DNA from: a bacterium
Lineage (GTDB): Bacteria; Bacillota; Bacilli; Lactobacillales; Streptococcaceae
Assembly: GCA_905221435.1 (NCBI GenBank)
Contig: CAJNDD010000018.1
Location: 1 to 37,181 of the forward strand
DNA length: 37,181 nt
Reading direction: 5' to 3'
In this document: one piece after another, positions 15,777 through 24,300 of the stretch
Layout of the letters: every line of letters begins with the position of its first letter
Numbering within the stretch: the stretch's first letter is position 1
Program-made: the position numbers and the translations under genes
The notes under the pieces: model-generated
The model's input: the letters and a program-made list of their open reading frames with translations, nothing else
Told to the model about the DNA's origin: nothing
Database searches by the model: none

Positions 15777-16729
15777 CGACGCGCCCTCCTGTAAAGTAAG
15801 ATAAAGAATAAGAGACCACCCACACTCTCGATGATCATGCTGATGCGAATTTCCAGCGCAAAGACTCGTTCGATGAGGGCTTGCCCCAAGGTTAAGCTAA
15901 TAAATCCAATCAGAATGGCTAGGATAAAGAGCAACTTGTGCCGATAATCTTTGACAATCAGGTAAGTGAGATTGGCCAGCATAAAGCCGAAGAAGGCCAT
16001 AGGCCCTACCAAGGCAGTCGCTGTTGAGGTTAAAAGCACGATGCCCCAGAGGAGTTCTCTCTGTTCTTTTTCAACATCGAGTCCCAGTATCTGAGCCGTT
16101 TCTCTTTGCAGGTGCAAGACATCCAGAACGACTGCTTTTCGAAAGAAAAAGATTGTCAAGGCGAGGATGATCAGAGAACCGATGGCTAGGATGGAAGTGT
16201 TGAGATGCTGAAAGGAGGCAAAGAGACTGTTCTGCAGTTTATCGTATTCATTTGGATCCATCAGGACTTGGAGGAAGGTACTGATATTTCGAAAGAGACT
16301 TCCGAGGGCTAGACAGATTAGCAGAATGAAGACCAAATTTTGCTTCATCAGCGTCTTCAAGTAGCCTTGTAAGGCGAGAAAGAAGAGGGATTGAAGCAGA
16401 AGCAAGATTAGAAATTCTAAGATTGGAGACTTTCCAAGCTGTAGAAATTTGCTTTCAAATATCAGTAGCAGGGTCTGTAGCAGGACATAGAAGGATTCGA
16501 TTCCCAAAATACTTGGCGTCAGAAAGCGATTTTCCGTCAGGGTTTGAAAACTAATGGTCGAAATCCCTGTCGCGATGGCTACCAAGAGATAAACGATGAT
16601 TTTTTGGGAACGCAGCTTCCAGGCAAAGACAGACAGGTTAGTGATAGGCCAAAAGTAGAGGAGACAAGCTCCGATGGCCAGAATAATGAGAAGGCAAAAG
16701 AGCTTGGTATGTTTGCTTTTAAACTGCAT
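15773..16729 (-). CDS. piuC: Iron ABC transporter permease PiuC
   Basis: 318 aa, FecCD/BtuC family with about nine to ten membrane helices and the ATPase-contact region around ETAQILGLDVEKEQRELL. The GPMAFFGFMLANL block is a family hallmark. Forms the channel with PiuB. It overlaps piuB by 11 bp and piuD by 4 bp. Confidence 0.9.
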   Translation of the reverse strand: MQFKSKHTKLFCLLIILAIGACLLYFWPITNLSVFAWKLRSQKIIVYLLVAIATGISTISFQTLTENRFLTPSILGIESFYVLLQTLLLIFESKFLQLGKSPILEFLILLLLQSLFFLALQGYLKTLMKQNLVFILLICLALGSLFRNISTFLQVLMDPNEYDKLQNSLFASFQHLNTSILAIGSLIILALTIFFFRKAVVLDVLHLQRETAQILGLDVEKEQRELLWGIVLLTSTATALVGPMAFFGFMLANLTYLIVKDYRHKLLFILAILIGFISLTLGQALIERVFALEIRISMIIESVGGLLFFILLYRRARR

Positions 16730-17678
16730 CTTTTTGTCCCCCTCTCCATAGAAGTAGGATAAAGACGAGGCTACCGATGATTCCTAGCAAGAGACTGACA
16801 GACAGCTCATAGGGCCGAATCAAGACTCGAGAGAGGATGTCACAGGCCAGAACTAGATTGGCACCGACTAGAGCGACGACGAGTTTGGTTTGACTCAGAT
16901 TATCTCCATAGCGCTTGCGGACAAGATTGGGAACGATGACCCCGAGAAATGGCAAGGCACCCACGGTAATCATGTTGACACTTGTCGTTAGTGCCACTAG
17001 AAAGAGGGCCAGCTTTTCAAGTAGAGAGTAAGAAATCCCCAAACTCTCACTGGTTTCCTTGCCCAGATTCATGATGGTGAAGGTTTGGGATAATTTCCAA
17101 ACGGCTATCAGGATAATGAGGCCTAAGAAGAGCCACTCATACTGATGGGTCTGAATCATGGAGAAGGAACTCTGGGTCCAGGCCGTCATACTCTGAACCA
17201 GATTGAAACGATAGGCGATAACTTCTGTGATAGAACCGATAATCCCACTATAGATGATCCCGATTAAGGGCAACATCCACCTTTCCTTTACAGAAAAAAT
17301 AGTCATAAAGGCTAGGAAGAAGAGAGTAAATAAGATGGAAGAGCCAAAAGCAAAGATCATCTTTTGGGTCAGACTCGCAGACGGAAAGACAAAGAGGCTT
17401 AACACCATTCCCAGTTTGGCAGCTTCTGTCGTTCCGACTGTACTCGGAGCAGCAAACTGATTTTGGGTAATGGTCTGCATGAGGAGTCCTGCCATGCTCA
17501 TACTGGAGGCTGCAAGGAGAATGCTGATGGTTCTTGGAAGACGCGACTCTTGAAAGAGAAGCCAAGTCTGTTGGTCAAAAGCAAAGAATTTTTCCCAAGA
17601 AAAATCACGGGTTCCAATACTAATGGAGAGAAAGACTAGGAGTAGAAGTAAGCCTGTTAAAATGTGAGAGAGTTTCAT
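16719..17678 (-). CDS. piuB: Iron ABC transporter permease PiuB
   Basis: 319 aa from the ATG at 17678, preferred because AAAGGA stands 6 nt before it; an ATG at 17693 adds five residues but has no ribosome site. FecCD-family permease with hydrophobic helices throughout, the coupling segment (KETSESLGISYSLLEK) and LPFLGVIVPNLVRKRYGDN near the end. First gene of piuBCDA. In pneumococcus the operon is reported to be repressed by the orphan response regulator RitR; here only a promoter with a dyad over its -35 is visible. Confidence 0.9.
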   Translation of the reverse strand: MKLSHILTGLLLLLVFLSISIGTRDFSWEKFFAFDQQTWLLFQESRLPRTISILLAASSMSMAGLLMQTITQNQFAAPSTVGTTEAAKLGMVLSLFVFPSASLTQKMIFAFGSSILFTLFFLAFMTIFSVKERWMLPLIGIIYSGIIGSITEVIAYRFNLVQSMTAWTQSSFSMIQTHQYEWLFLGLIILIAVWKLSQTFTIMNLGKETSESLGISYSLLEKLALFLVALTTSVNMITVGALPFLGVIVPNLVRKRYGDNLSQTKLVVALVGANLVLACDILSRVLIRPYELSVSLLLGIIGSLVFILLLWRGGQKDAV

Positions 17679-17724
17679 GCCCCGTCCTTTCATGTAGATT
17701 TGGTATAAAAATACCCTTGGAGAT

Positions 17725-17753
17725 AATGTAACACGAATTTTTTAATCTGTCAA
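17725..17753 (-). promoter_or_regulatory. piu operon promoter
   Basis: Read on the minus strand: TTGACA (17748-17753), 17-nt spacer, extended -10 TGTTACATT (TACATT at 17725-17730). The start codon is about 45 nt downstream. Confidence 0.8.
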
Positions 17754-17767
17754 TAAATTTTCTGACA
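17748..17767. promoter_or_regulatory. Dyad over the piu promoter -35 (candidate operator)
   Basis: TGTCA (17748-17752), 10 nt, TGACA (17763-17767): an inverted repeat whose half-site forms the -35 hexamer. Well placed for a repressor such as RitR or a metal-dependent regulator, but the binding protein cannot be told from sequence. The spacer is 10 nt, not the 7 nt of a GlnR box. Confidence 0.4.
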
Positions 17768-17873
17768 ATTTAATGTAAAAATAGGAAATTCCTGAAATAA
17801 TATCTGACCCTCTCTTTTATTGGAAAACTGAGTAAAAACCAATCCACCTTCCCACTATCCTTCTCCTATAAAA

Positions 17874-17884
17874 AGTGGTAAAAT
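17874..17884 (+). promoter_or_regulatory. pepA promoter (-10 region)
   Basis: Extended -10 TGGTAAAAT (TAAAAT at 17879-17884), 24 nt before the pepA start, with no good -35. It is divergent from the piu promoter across a 215-bp gap. Confidence 0.5.
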
Positions 17885-17908
17885 GGAGGACAGAAAGAAG
17901 GAACTGAT

Positions 17909-18973
17909 ATGACAACATTATTTTCAAAAATCAAAGAAGTAACAGAGCTTGCTGCAATCTCAGGTCATGAAGCGCCTGTCCGGACTTATCTTCGTGAAAA
18001 GTTGACACCACACGTGGATGAAGTAGTGACAGATGGCTTGGGCGGTATTTTTGGTATCAAACATTCAGAAGCAGCCGATGCGCCACGCGTCTTGGTCGCA
18101 TCTCACATGGATGAAGTTGGTTTTATGGTCAGCGAGATTAAGCCAGATGGAACCTTCCGTGTGGTTGAAATCGGTGGCTGGAACCCTATGGTGGTCAGCA
18201 GCCAACGCTTTAAACTCTTTACTCGCGACGGTCGTGAAATCCCAGTGATTTCAGGATCTGTCCCTCCACATTTGACACGTGGAACAGGTGGACCAACTAT
18301 GCCAGCTATTTCAGATATCATTTTTGATGGTGGTTTTGCGGACAAGGCTGAGGCAGAAAGTTTTGGCATCCGTCCTGGTGACACCATTGTCCCAGATAGT
18401 TCCGCTATCTTGACAGCCAATGAAAAAAATATCATCTCAAAAGCTTGGGACAACCGCTATGGTGTCCTCATGGTAAGCGAGCTAGCTGAAGCTTTATCAG
18501 GCCAAAAGCTCGGAAATGAACTCTATCTTGGCTCTAACGTCCAAGAAGAGGTTGGTCTTCGTGGTGCTCATACATCTACAACCAAGTTTGATCCAGAAGT
18601 CTTCCTAGCAGTTGACTGTTCACCTGCTGGTGATGTTTATGGTGGCCAAGGTAAGATTGGGGATGGAACCTTGATTCGTTTCTATGATCCAGGTCATTTG
18701 CTCCTCCCAGGTATGAAGGATTTTCTTTTGACAACGGCTGAAGAGGCTGGCATCAAGTACCAATACTACTGTGGAAAAGGTGGAACAGATGCTGGAGCAG
18801 CTCATCTGAAAAATGGTGGTGTTCCATCCACAACTATCGGAGTCTGCGCTCGTTATATCCATTCTCACCAAACCCTCTACGCGATGGATGACTTCTTAGA
18901 AGCCCAAGCTTTCTTGCAAGCCTTGGTGAAAAAATTGGACCGTTCAACGGTTGATTTGATTAAAAATTATTAA
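17909..18973 (+). CDS. pepA: Glutamyl aminopeptidase PepA (M42 family)
   Basis: 354 aa M42 metallopeptidase that removes N-terminal Glu/Asp residues from peptides; large cytosolic tetrahedral assemblies are typical. Metal and catalytic motifs: H66 and D68 in ASHMDEVG, the Asp in AWDNRYG, E213/E214 in QEEVGLRGA, the Asp in VDCSPAGD, and the His in RYIHSH. GAAAGAAGGAA precedes the ATG. Followed after 23 bp by a small gene on the same transcript. Confidence 0.94.
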   Translation: MTTLFSKIKEVTELAAISGHEAPVRTYLREKLTPHVDEVVTDGLGGIFGIKHSEAADAPRVLVASHMDEVGFMVSEIKPDGTFRVVEIGGWNPMVVSSQRFKLFTRDGREIPVISGSVPPHLTRGTGGPTMPAISDIIFDGGFADKAEAESFGIRPGDTIVPDSSAILTANEKNIISKAWDNRYGVLMVSELAEALSGQKLGNELYLGSNVQEEVGLRGAHTSTTKFDPEVFLAVDCSPAGDVYGGQGKIGDGTLIRFYDPGHLLLPGMKDFLLTTAEEAGIKYQYYCGKGGTDAGAAHLKNGGVPSTTIGVCARYIHSHQTLYAMDDFLEAQAFLQALVKKLDRSTVDLIKNY

Positions 18974-18996
18974 ACATAAGGGAAGGTGGTCAGGAT

Positions 18997-19293
18997 ATGG
19001 CAGAACCAAACTTAGAAAGCCTTATAAAAGATCTCTATAACCATGCCCGTCAGGGCTTAAGTGAAGATTTAGTTTCTGCTCTTCTAGAGACTGCTAAAAA
19101 ACTACCTACTACAAATGAGCAATTACTAGCAGTCCGTCTCTCAGGACTGGTCACCCGTGAATTGCTCACCAATCCCAAACACCCAGCACCTGAGTTGATC
19201 AACTTGGCGCGCTTTATCAAAAGAGAAGAAGCCAAGTATAGGGGCACTGCAGTTTCTGCTATCATGTTTGGAGAACTCTTTAAAATGCTTTGA
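18997..19293 (+). CDS. Small helical protein resembling enterocin A-type bacteriocin immunity proteins
   Basis: 98 aa, predicted all-helical and soluble. The layout (…LLETAKKLPTTNEQLLAVRLSGLVTRELLTNPKHP…, then PELINLARFIKRE) resembles the four-helix EntA-immunity family that protects against class IIa bacteriocins. No bacteriocin gene is nearby, so it would be an orphan immunity gene; the family call is moderate. GGAAGG lies 11 nt upstream. The terminator stem begins inside its last codons. Confidence 0.65.
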   Translation: MAEPNLESLIKDLYNHARQGLSEDLVSALLETAKKLPTTNEQLLAVRLSGLVTRELLTNPKHPAPELINLARFIKREEAKYRGTAVSAIMFGELFKML

Positions 19294-19318
19294 TTCCACT
19301 GTGAATCAAAGCATTTTT
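19285..19318 (+). terminator. Terminator of the pepA transcript
   Basis: ATGCTTTGATTC (19285-19296) and GAATCAAAGCAT (19303-19314), a 12-bp perfect stem with a 6-nt loop followed by TTTT. Its 5' arm includes the last three codons of the preceding gene. Confidence 0.9.
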
Positions 19319-19354
19319 CTATATGGTAGAAAAGATATTTTTGATGAGGAGAAG

Positions 19355-19385
19355 AAAAAAGCCATCCCATTCAGGATAGCTTTTT
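19355..19385 (-). terminator. Terminator of the Na/Pi cotransporter gene
   Basis: AAAAAGC(C)ATCC and GGAT(A)GCTTTTT flank a 6-nt loop; on the minus strand a run of Ts follows. It lies just beyond the stop codon at 19391 and faces the pepA terminator. Confidence 0.8.
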
Positions 19386-19390
19386 GGTAC

Positions 19391-21022
19391 TTAGATTTGT
19401 TCAGCGATGACCTTTTCAGCTAGATTCATAGCGTGGTCAGATACACGAGTGTAATGGGAAATAATGTCGATAAAGTTGACCCCGGCTTGTGTTGAACACT
19501 CACCCTTGTTAAGGCGTTTGATGTGGGTCTTTCTGAGAATGCGTTCCATATTGTTGATTTCTTTATGGCGTTCAATCAGATTTTGAGCTTTCTCAGTATC
19601 GTTGTTTTCAACACTATCAAGGGCATCTTTGATGAACTCAGTGGTAGCGTGATAAATCTCAGCTAGCTCTTTCAAAGCAGCTTCAGAGAAATGAACATCT
19701 TTGCGTTGGAGATAGTCTGTTAGGTTGAGCAAGCCTTCTGCGTGATCCCCAATCCGTTCCAAATCACGAGATGAATCCAGAATGTTAGTCAACACTTCGC
19801 TTTCCTTTTGGCTCAAGGATTCGCTTGAGAGCCTGATGAGGTAACGAGTGAGTTTTTCATCGATAGTATTGATGGCTTCCTCTGTCTTATGCCCTTTTTC
19901 AGCTACCTTTTCATCCAAACCGATGATATAGGTATAAGAAAGGTCAAAAGCTTTGGCTGCATAGTTCCCCAAGTGCAAAAGTTCTTTTTTGGCATTTCCT
20001 AGAGCGATAGAAGGAGATTGCTGGATAAGTTGTTCGTCGAGATAAAGGGGCTCGTACTTGACAACCTCGTCTTCACCAGGGATGAGCTTGGTTACAAAGT
20101 AGGCCAAGGCTCCGATGAATGGAAATTGTACAATGGTATTACTTACGTTAAAGGCACCGTGCGAGAAGGCGATGGTCATCTCAGGTGAGAGATGAAGTAA
20201 AGCTTGGAAATACTCGATCATAGCAGTGAAGGGGCCTAATAAGATTAAGCAAAGAATGGTTCCTAAAACGTTAAAGGTAACGTGGGTTGCTGCAACGCGC
20301 TTTGCAGAGACATTGGCTCCAGCTGCCGCGATGATAACGGTTAGGGTTGTCCCGATATTATCCCCGAAGAGAACTGGTAGTGAACCTTTAAGGTCAAGGA
20401 ATCCACCTGCATAGAGACCTTGCAAAATCCCGATTGTAGCCGAGGAAGCCTGGATGAGGACGGTAATCACTGCACCAGCTACCACTCCTAAAATAGGATT
20501 TTGTCCCAAGGTTACCATATATTCCTTGAATTGTGGTAAATCTTTAAGCGGGCTCATACCGGCACTGATGAGGTTGAGGGCGTAGAAGATTCCCCCGACA
20601 CCAAACAGGATGCGCCCGATATTGTTTGCTGTTCGATTTTTTGTAAAGAAGAGAAACATGGTTCCAAGGAAAATCAAGGGCAAAGCATACTCACCCAATT
20701 TGAAACCGATGATAAAGGAAGTAACAGTGGTTCCAATATTGGCTCCCATGATAATTCCGATAGCCTGTCTAAGAGTTAGAAGACTAGCGCTAACCAGTCC
20801 AACTGTAATAACTGTAACCCCTGTACTTGACTGAATCAGGGCAGTTACGACGATCCCGACTAGAACACCTAAAAAGGGATTGCTGGTGTACTTGTCAATG
20901 TAAAAACGAAGGCGATCTCCAGCAGCTTGTTGCAAACCGTCTCCCATGGTCTTGATACTGTATAAAAACAGTCCTAGACCTCCTAAAAAGTGAAATAAAA
21001 TTTCCTGCCAATTAATGGACAT
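19391..21022 (-). CDS. Na/Pi cotransporter family protein with C-terminal PhoU domain
   Basis: 543 aa. The N-terminal membrane part (~1-310) has the duplicated Na_Pi_cotrans signatures: ALIQSSTGVTV (about 61-71) and its repeat VLIQASSATIG, each followed by GANIGTT or GDNIGTT. The C-terminal ~190 residues are a cytoplasmic PhoU-like helical domain with DLERIGDHAEG and YTRVSDHAMN. Predicted sodium-coupled phosphate uptake or export at the membrane; direction and regulation are unknown. Good ribosome site (GGAGG on the minus strand). Single-gene unit between its own promoter and terminator. Confidence 0.9.
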   Translation of the reverse strand: MSINWQEILFHFLGGLGLFLYSIKTMGDGLQQAAGDRLRFYIDKYTSNPFLGVLVGIVVTALIQSSTGVTVITVGLVSASLLTLRQAIGIIMGANIGTTVTSFIIGFKLGEYALPLIFLGTMFLFFTKNRTANNIGRILFGVGGIFYALNLISAGMSPLKDLPQFKEYMVTLGQNPILGVVAGAVITVLIQASSATIGILQGLYAGGFLDLKGSLPVLFGDNIGTTLTVIIAAAGANVSAKRVAATHVTFNVLGTILCLILLGPFTAMIEYFQALLHLSPEMTIAFSHGAFNVSNTIVQFPFIGALAYFVTKLIPGEDEVVKYEPLYLDEQLIQQSPSIALGNAKKELLHLGNYAAKAFDLSYTYIIGLDEKVAEKGHKTEEAINTIDEKLTRYLIRLSSESLSQKESEVLTNILDSSRDLERIGDHAEGLLNLTDYLQRKDVHFSEAALKELAEIYHATTEFIKDALDSVENNDTEKAQNLIERHKEINNMERILRKTHIKRLNKGECSTQAGVNFIDIISHYTRVSDHAMNLAEKVIAEQI

Positions 21023-21065
21023 TTCTTTTTCCTCCGAAAAATAATAACGGAATTTCTCCTATTCT

Positions 21066-21094
21066 ATTTTAAAGGATAAAAGTAAATCTCACAA
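21066..21094 (-). promoter_or_regulatory. Promoter of the Na/Pi cotransporter gene
   Basis: On the minus strand: TTGTGA (21089-21094), 17-nt spacer, TAAAAT (21066-21071), about 45 nt from the start codon. Confidence 0.55.
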
Positions 21095-21243
21095 GTGCTT
21101 TTCTGTTATTTTAGTAAGAAATAACTAACTTTTTTTAAAAATTTTGTCAAAAGGGAGATTCTACCTCAAATATAGATGCCTAAATAAATTGTATCCAAAT
21201 TAAACTGTTTCTTATCCTAGTTATAGTTTTTTTATCAAATATA

Positions 21244-21259
21244 TTGACAACGCTTTTAT
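21244..21259 (+). promoter_or_regulatory. Candidate cre (CcpA) operator at endoD
   Basis: TTGACAACGCTTTTAT matches the cre consensus WTGNNARCGNWWWCAW at every fixed position but one (T in place of the distal C). It covers the -35 of the endoD promoter, the expected place for catabolite repression of a glycan-degrading enzyme. Confidence 0.6.
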
Positions 21260-21271
21260 ATAAGATAAAAT
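21244..21271 (+). promoter_or_regulatory. endoD promoter
   Basis: TTGACA (21244-21249), 16-nt spacer, TAAAAT (21266-21271); the start codon is about 68 nt downstream. The -35 hexamer is part of a cre-like sequence. Confidence 0.6.
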
Positions 21272-21338
21272 GAAGATAACCCTGTTCTGATGTTTGATTG
21301 TGGGAGCAGTTACTTTTTTGTTCTATTAGGAGGATAAA

Positions 21339-24300
21339 ATGAAAGATCTATTTTTTGAAAAACGTTGCCGTTACAGTATTCGTAAGTTGTCAATCGGGGC
21401 TTGTTCCTTGATGATTGGTTCAGCTCTATTTGCGAGTCCAGCTCTTGCCGAACAGGTTACAGTCCCTGATCCAGCTGCTAATACGAGCGCTCAAGCGACA
21501 AGTGCTAATGAATCAACTAATCCAGATACTGCAGCTATCGAAAAACAATTATCGGAAACAGAGAATAAAGTAGCTGAGCAACCAATTTCAGAAAACACTC
21601 CAGCAATAACGGATTTGGTTAATGAAAAAGAAGAAGCGAAGCCAGCTCTGACAGAAAAATCTGAAAAAACTGCTCAACCAACTGAAAAAGTAGAAGTCAA
21701 ACCAGAGGAAGCTCCTCAAGTAGCTGAGAAGAAAGCCGACAAACCGACTCTAGCAGACGTCCCTAAAAATGAAGAAAAGAGTCTCCGACCAAAAGAAATC
21801 AAATTTGATACATGGGAGGATTTGTTGAAATGGGAACCGGGTGCGCGTGAGGATGATCCTATCAACCGTTCCTCTGTTGAACTCGCTAAGCGCCATAGAG
21901 GCCAGCTGGTAAATGAAAAAGCAAGCAGAAGAGCCAAAGTTCAAGCGCTGGCAAATACCAACTCAAAGGCCAAAGACCACGCTTCTGTAGGTGGAGAAGA
22001 ATTCAAGGCCTACGCTTTTGATTACTGGCAATACTTGGATTCAATGGTCTTCTGGGAAGGCCTAGTCCCTACTCCAGATGTCATTGATGCAGGCCACCGC
22101 AACGGAGTTCCCGTTTATGGAACACTCTTTTTCAACTGGTCAAACAGCATTGCCGACCAAGAGAAATTTGCCGCTGCCTTGAAACAAGATGAAGATGGCA
22201 CCTTCCCTATCGCACGAAAACTTGTCGATCTTGCTAAGTACTATGGCTTTGATGGCTATTTCATCAACCAGGAAACAACGGGTGAATTGGTAGAACCTCT
22301 TGGTGAAAAAATGCGCCAATTCATGCTCTATACAAAAGAATACGCAGCCAAAGTCAACCACCCAATCAAGTATGCTTGGTACGATGCCATGACCTACAAA
22401 TACGGTCGTTACCACGAAGATGGTCTAGGTGATTACAACTACCAGTTCATGCAAAAAGAAGGAGACAAAGTTCCTGCGGACCAATTCTTTGCCAATTTCA
22501 ACTGGAACAAGGAAAAGAATGATCATTCCGTAGAGATGGCCAAATGGCTAGAACGTAGCCAGTATGATGTCTTTGCAGGCTTAGAATTGCAACAAGGTGG
22601 TTCTTATAAGACCAAAGTCAAATGGGATGCCCTCTTAGATGAAAAAGGCAAGTTGCGTTTGTCGCTTGGACTTTTTGCACCAGATACGATTACCAGTCTA
22701 GGAAAAACAGGCGAAGACTACCACAAGAATGAAGACATCTTCTTTACAGGTTACCAAGGAGATCCAACGGCTCAAAAACCAGCTGACAAAGAGTGGTATG
22801 GAATTGCCAATTTAGTTGCGGACCACACTCCAGCAGTAGGCCGAACCTTCACGACCTCCTTTAATACAGGTCATGGTAGAAAGTGGTTTGTAGATGGCAA
22901 AGTTTCTAAGGATTCTGAATGGAACTACCGTTCTGTTTCAGGTGTCTTGCCAACATGGCGCTGGTGGCAGACTTCAACGGGGGAAAAACTTCGTGCAGAA
23001 TATGACTTTACAGATGCCTACAATGGCGGAAATTCTCTTAAATTCTCAGGTGATGTAGCTGGTAAGACGGACCAGGATGTGAATTTGTATTCTACCAAAC
23101 TAGAAGTAACTGAGAAAACCAAACTTCGTGTTGCCCACAAGGGAGGAAAAGGCTCTAAAGTTTATATGGCTTTCTCTACAACACCAGACTACAAATTTGA
23201 GGATGCAGACGCATGGAAAGAACTAACTCTCTCTGATGACTGGAAGAATGAAGAATTTGACCTTAGCTCACTAGCAGGTAAAACCATCTATGCAGTCAAA
23301 CTCTTCTTCGAACATGAAGGGGCTGTAAAAGATTATCAGTTCAACCTAGGACAATTAACAATTTCGGACAATCACCAAGCACCACAAGCGCCGACAGGCC
23401 TTTCTGTGGTGAAACAATCTCTTAAAAATGCCCAAGAAGCTGAAGCAGTGGTCCAATTTGCTGGTAACCAAGATGCGGATTTCTATGAAGTCTACGAAAA
23501 AGACGGAGATAACTGGCGTTTGTTGACAGGTTCATCTGCTTCAACCATCTACTTGCCAAAAGTTAGCCGTTCTGCTAATGCGACTGGTAGGACTCAGGAA
23601 TTGAAAGTCGTTGCAGTTGGTAAAAATGGGCTTCGTTCCGAAGCTGCGACGGCATCCTTTAACTGGGGGATGACAGTTCAGGATACGACTCTTCCAAGAC
23701 CTTTAGCTGAAAATATTGTTCCAGGGGCAAAGGTTATCGGTAGTACTTTCCCAAATACTGAAGGTGGAGAAGGCATCGAAGGTATGTTGAACGGTACCAT
23801 TACTAGCTTGTCAGATAAGTGGTCTTCAGCTCAGTTGAGCGGTAGTGTGGATATTCGTTTGACCAAGCCACGTACCATTGTTAGATGGGTCATGGATCAT
23901 GCGGGAGCTGGTGGTGAGTCTGTTAATGATGGTTTGATGAATACCAAGGACTTTGATCTTTACTACAAGGATACAGATGGTGAGTGGAAACTAGCTAAGG
24001 AAGTCCGTGGCAACAAAGCCCACGTTACGGATATCACTCTTGACAAACCAATCACTGCCCAAGACTGGCGTTTGCATGTCATTACATCTGATAACGGAAC
24101 ACCTTGGAAGGCCATTCGTATCTACAACTGGAAGATGTACGAAACCTTGGACACAGAAAGTCAAAATATTCCAATGGCTAAGGTAGCTGCCCGTTCACTT
24201 GGAAACCATCAAGTTCAACTAGGCTTCTCTGCTGTTCCAGCAGGTGCAACTATCACCGTTTACGATAAGGCTGATTCAAAAACACCAATTGCAACTTTGA

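Larger units (their letters stand above)
21023..21338. other. Divergent intergenic region between the Na/Pi gene and endoD
   Basis: 316 bp, AT-rich, no gene. It holds the minus-strand Na/Pi promoter (21066-21094), the endoD promoter (21244-21271) with its cre-like site, and the endoD ribosome site (AGGAGG before ATG 21339). Nothing else recognised between about 21100 and 21240. Confidence 0.7.

Noticed and set aside
17748..17767. GlnR box at the piu promoter
   Set aside because: The half-sites resemble TGTNA/TNACA, but the spacing is 10 nt, not 7.
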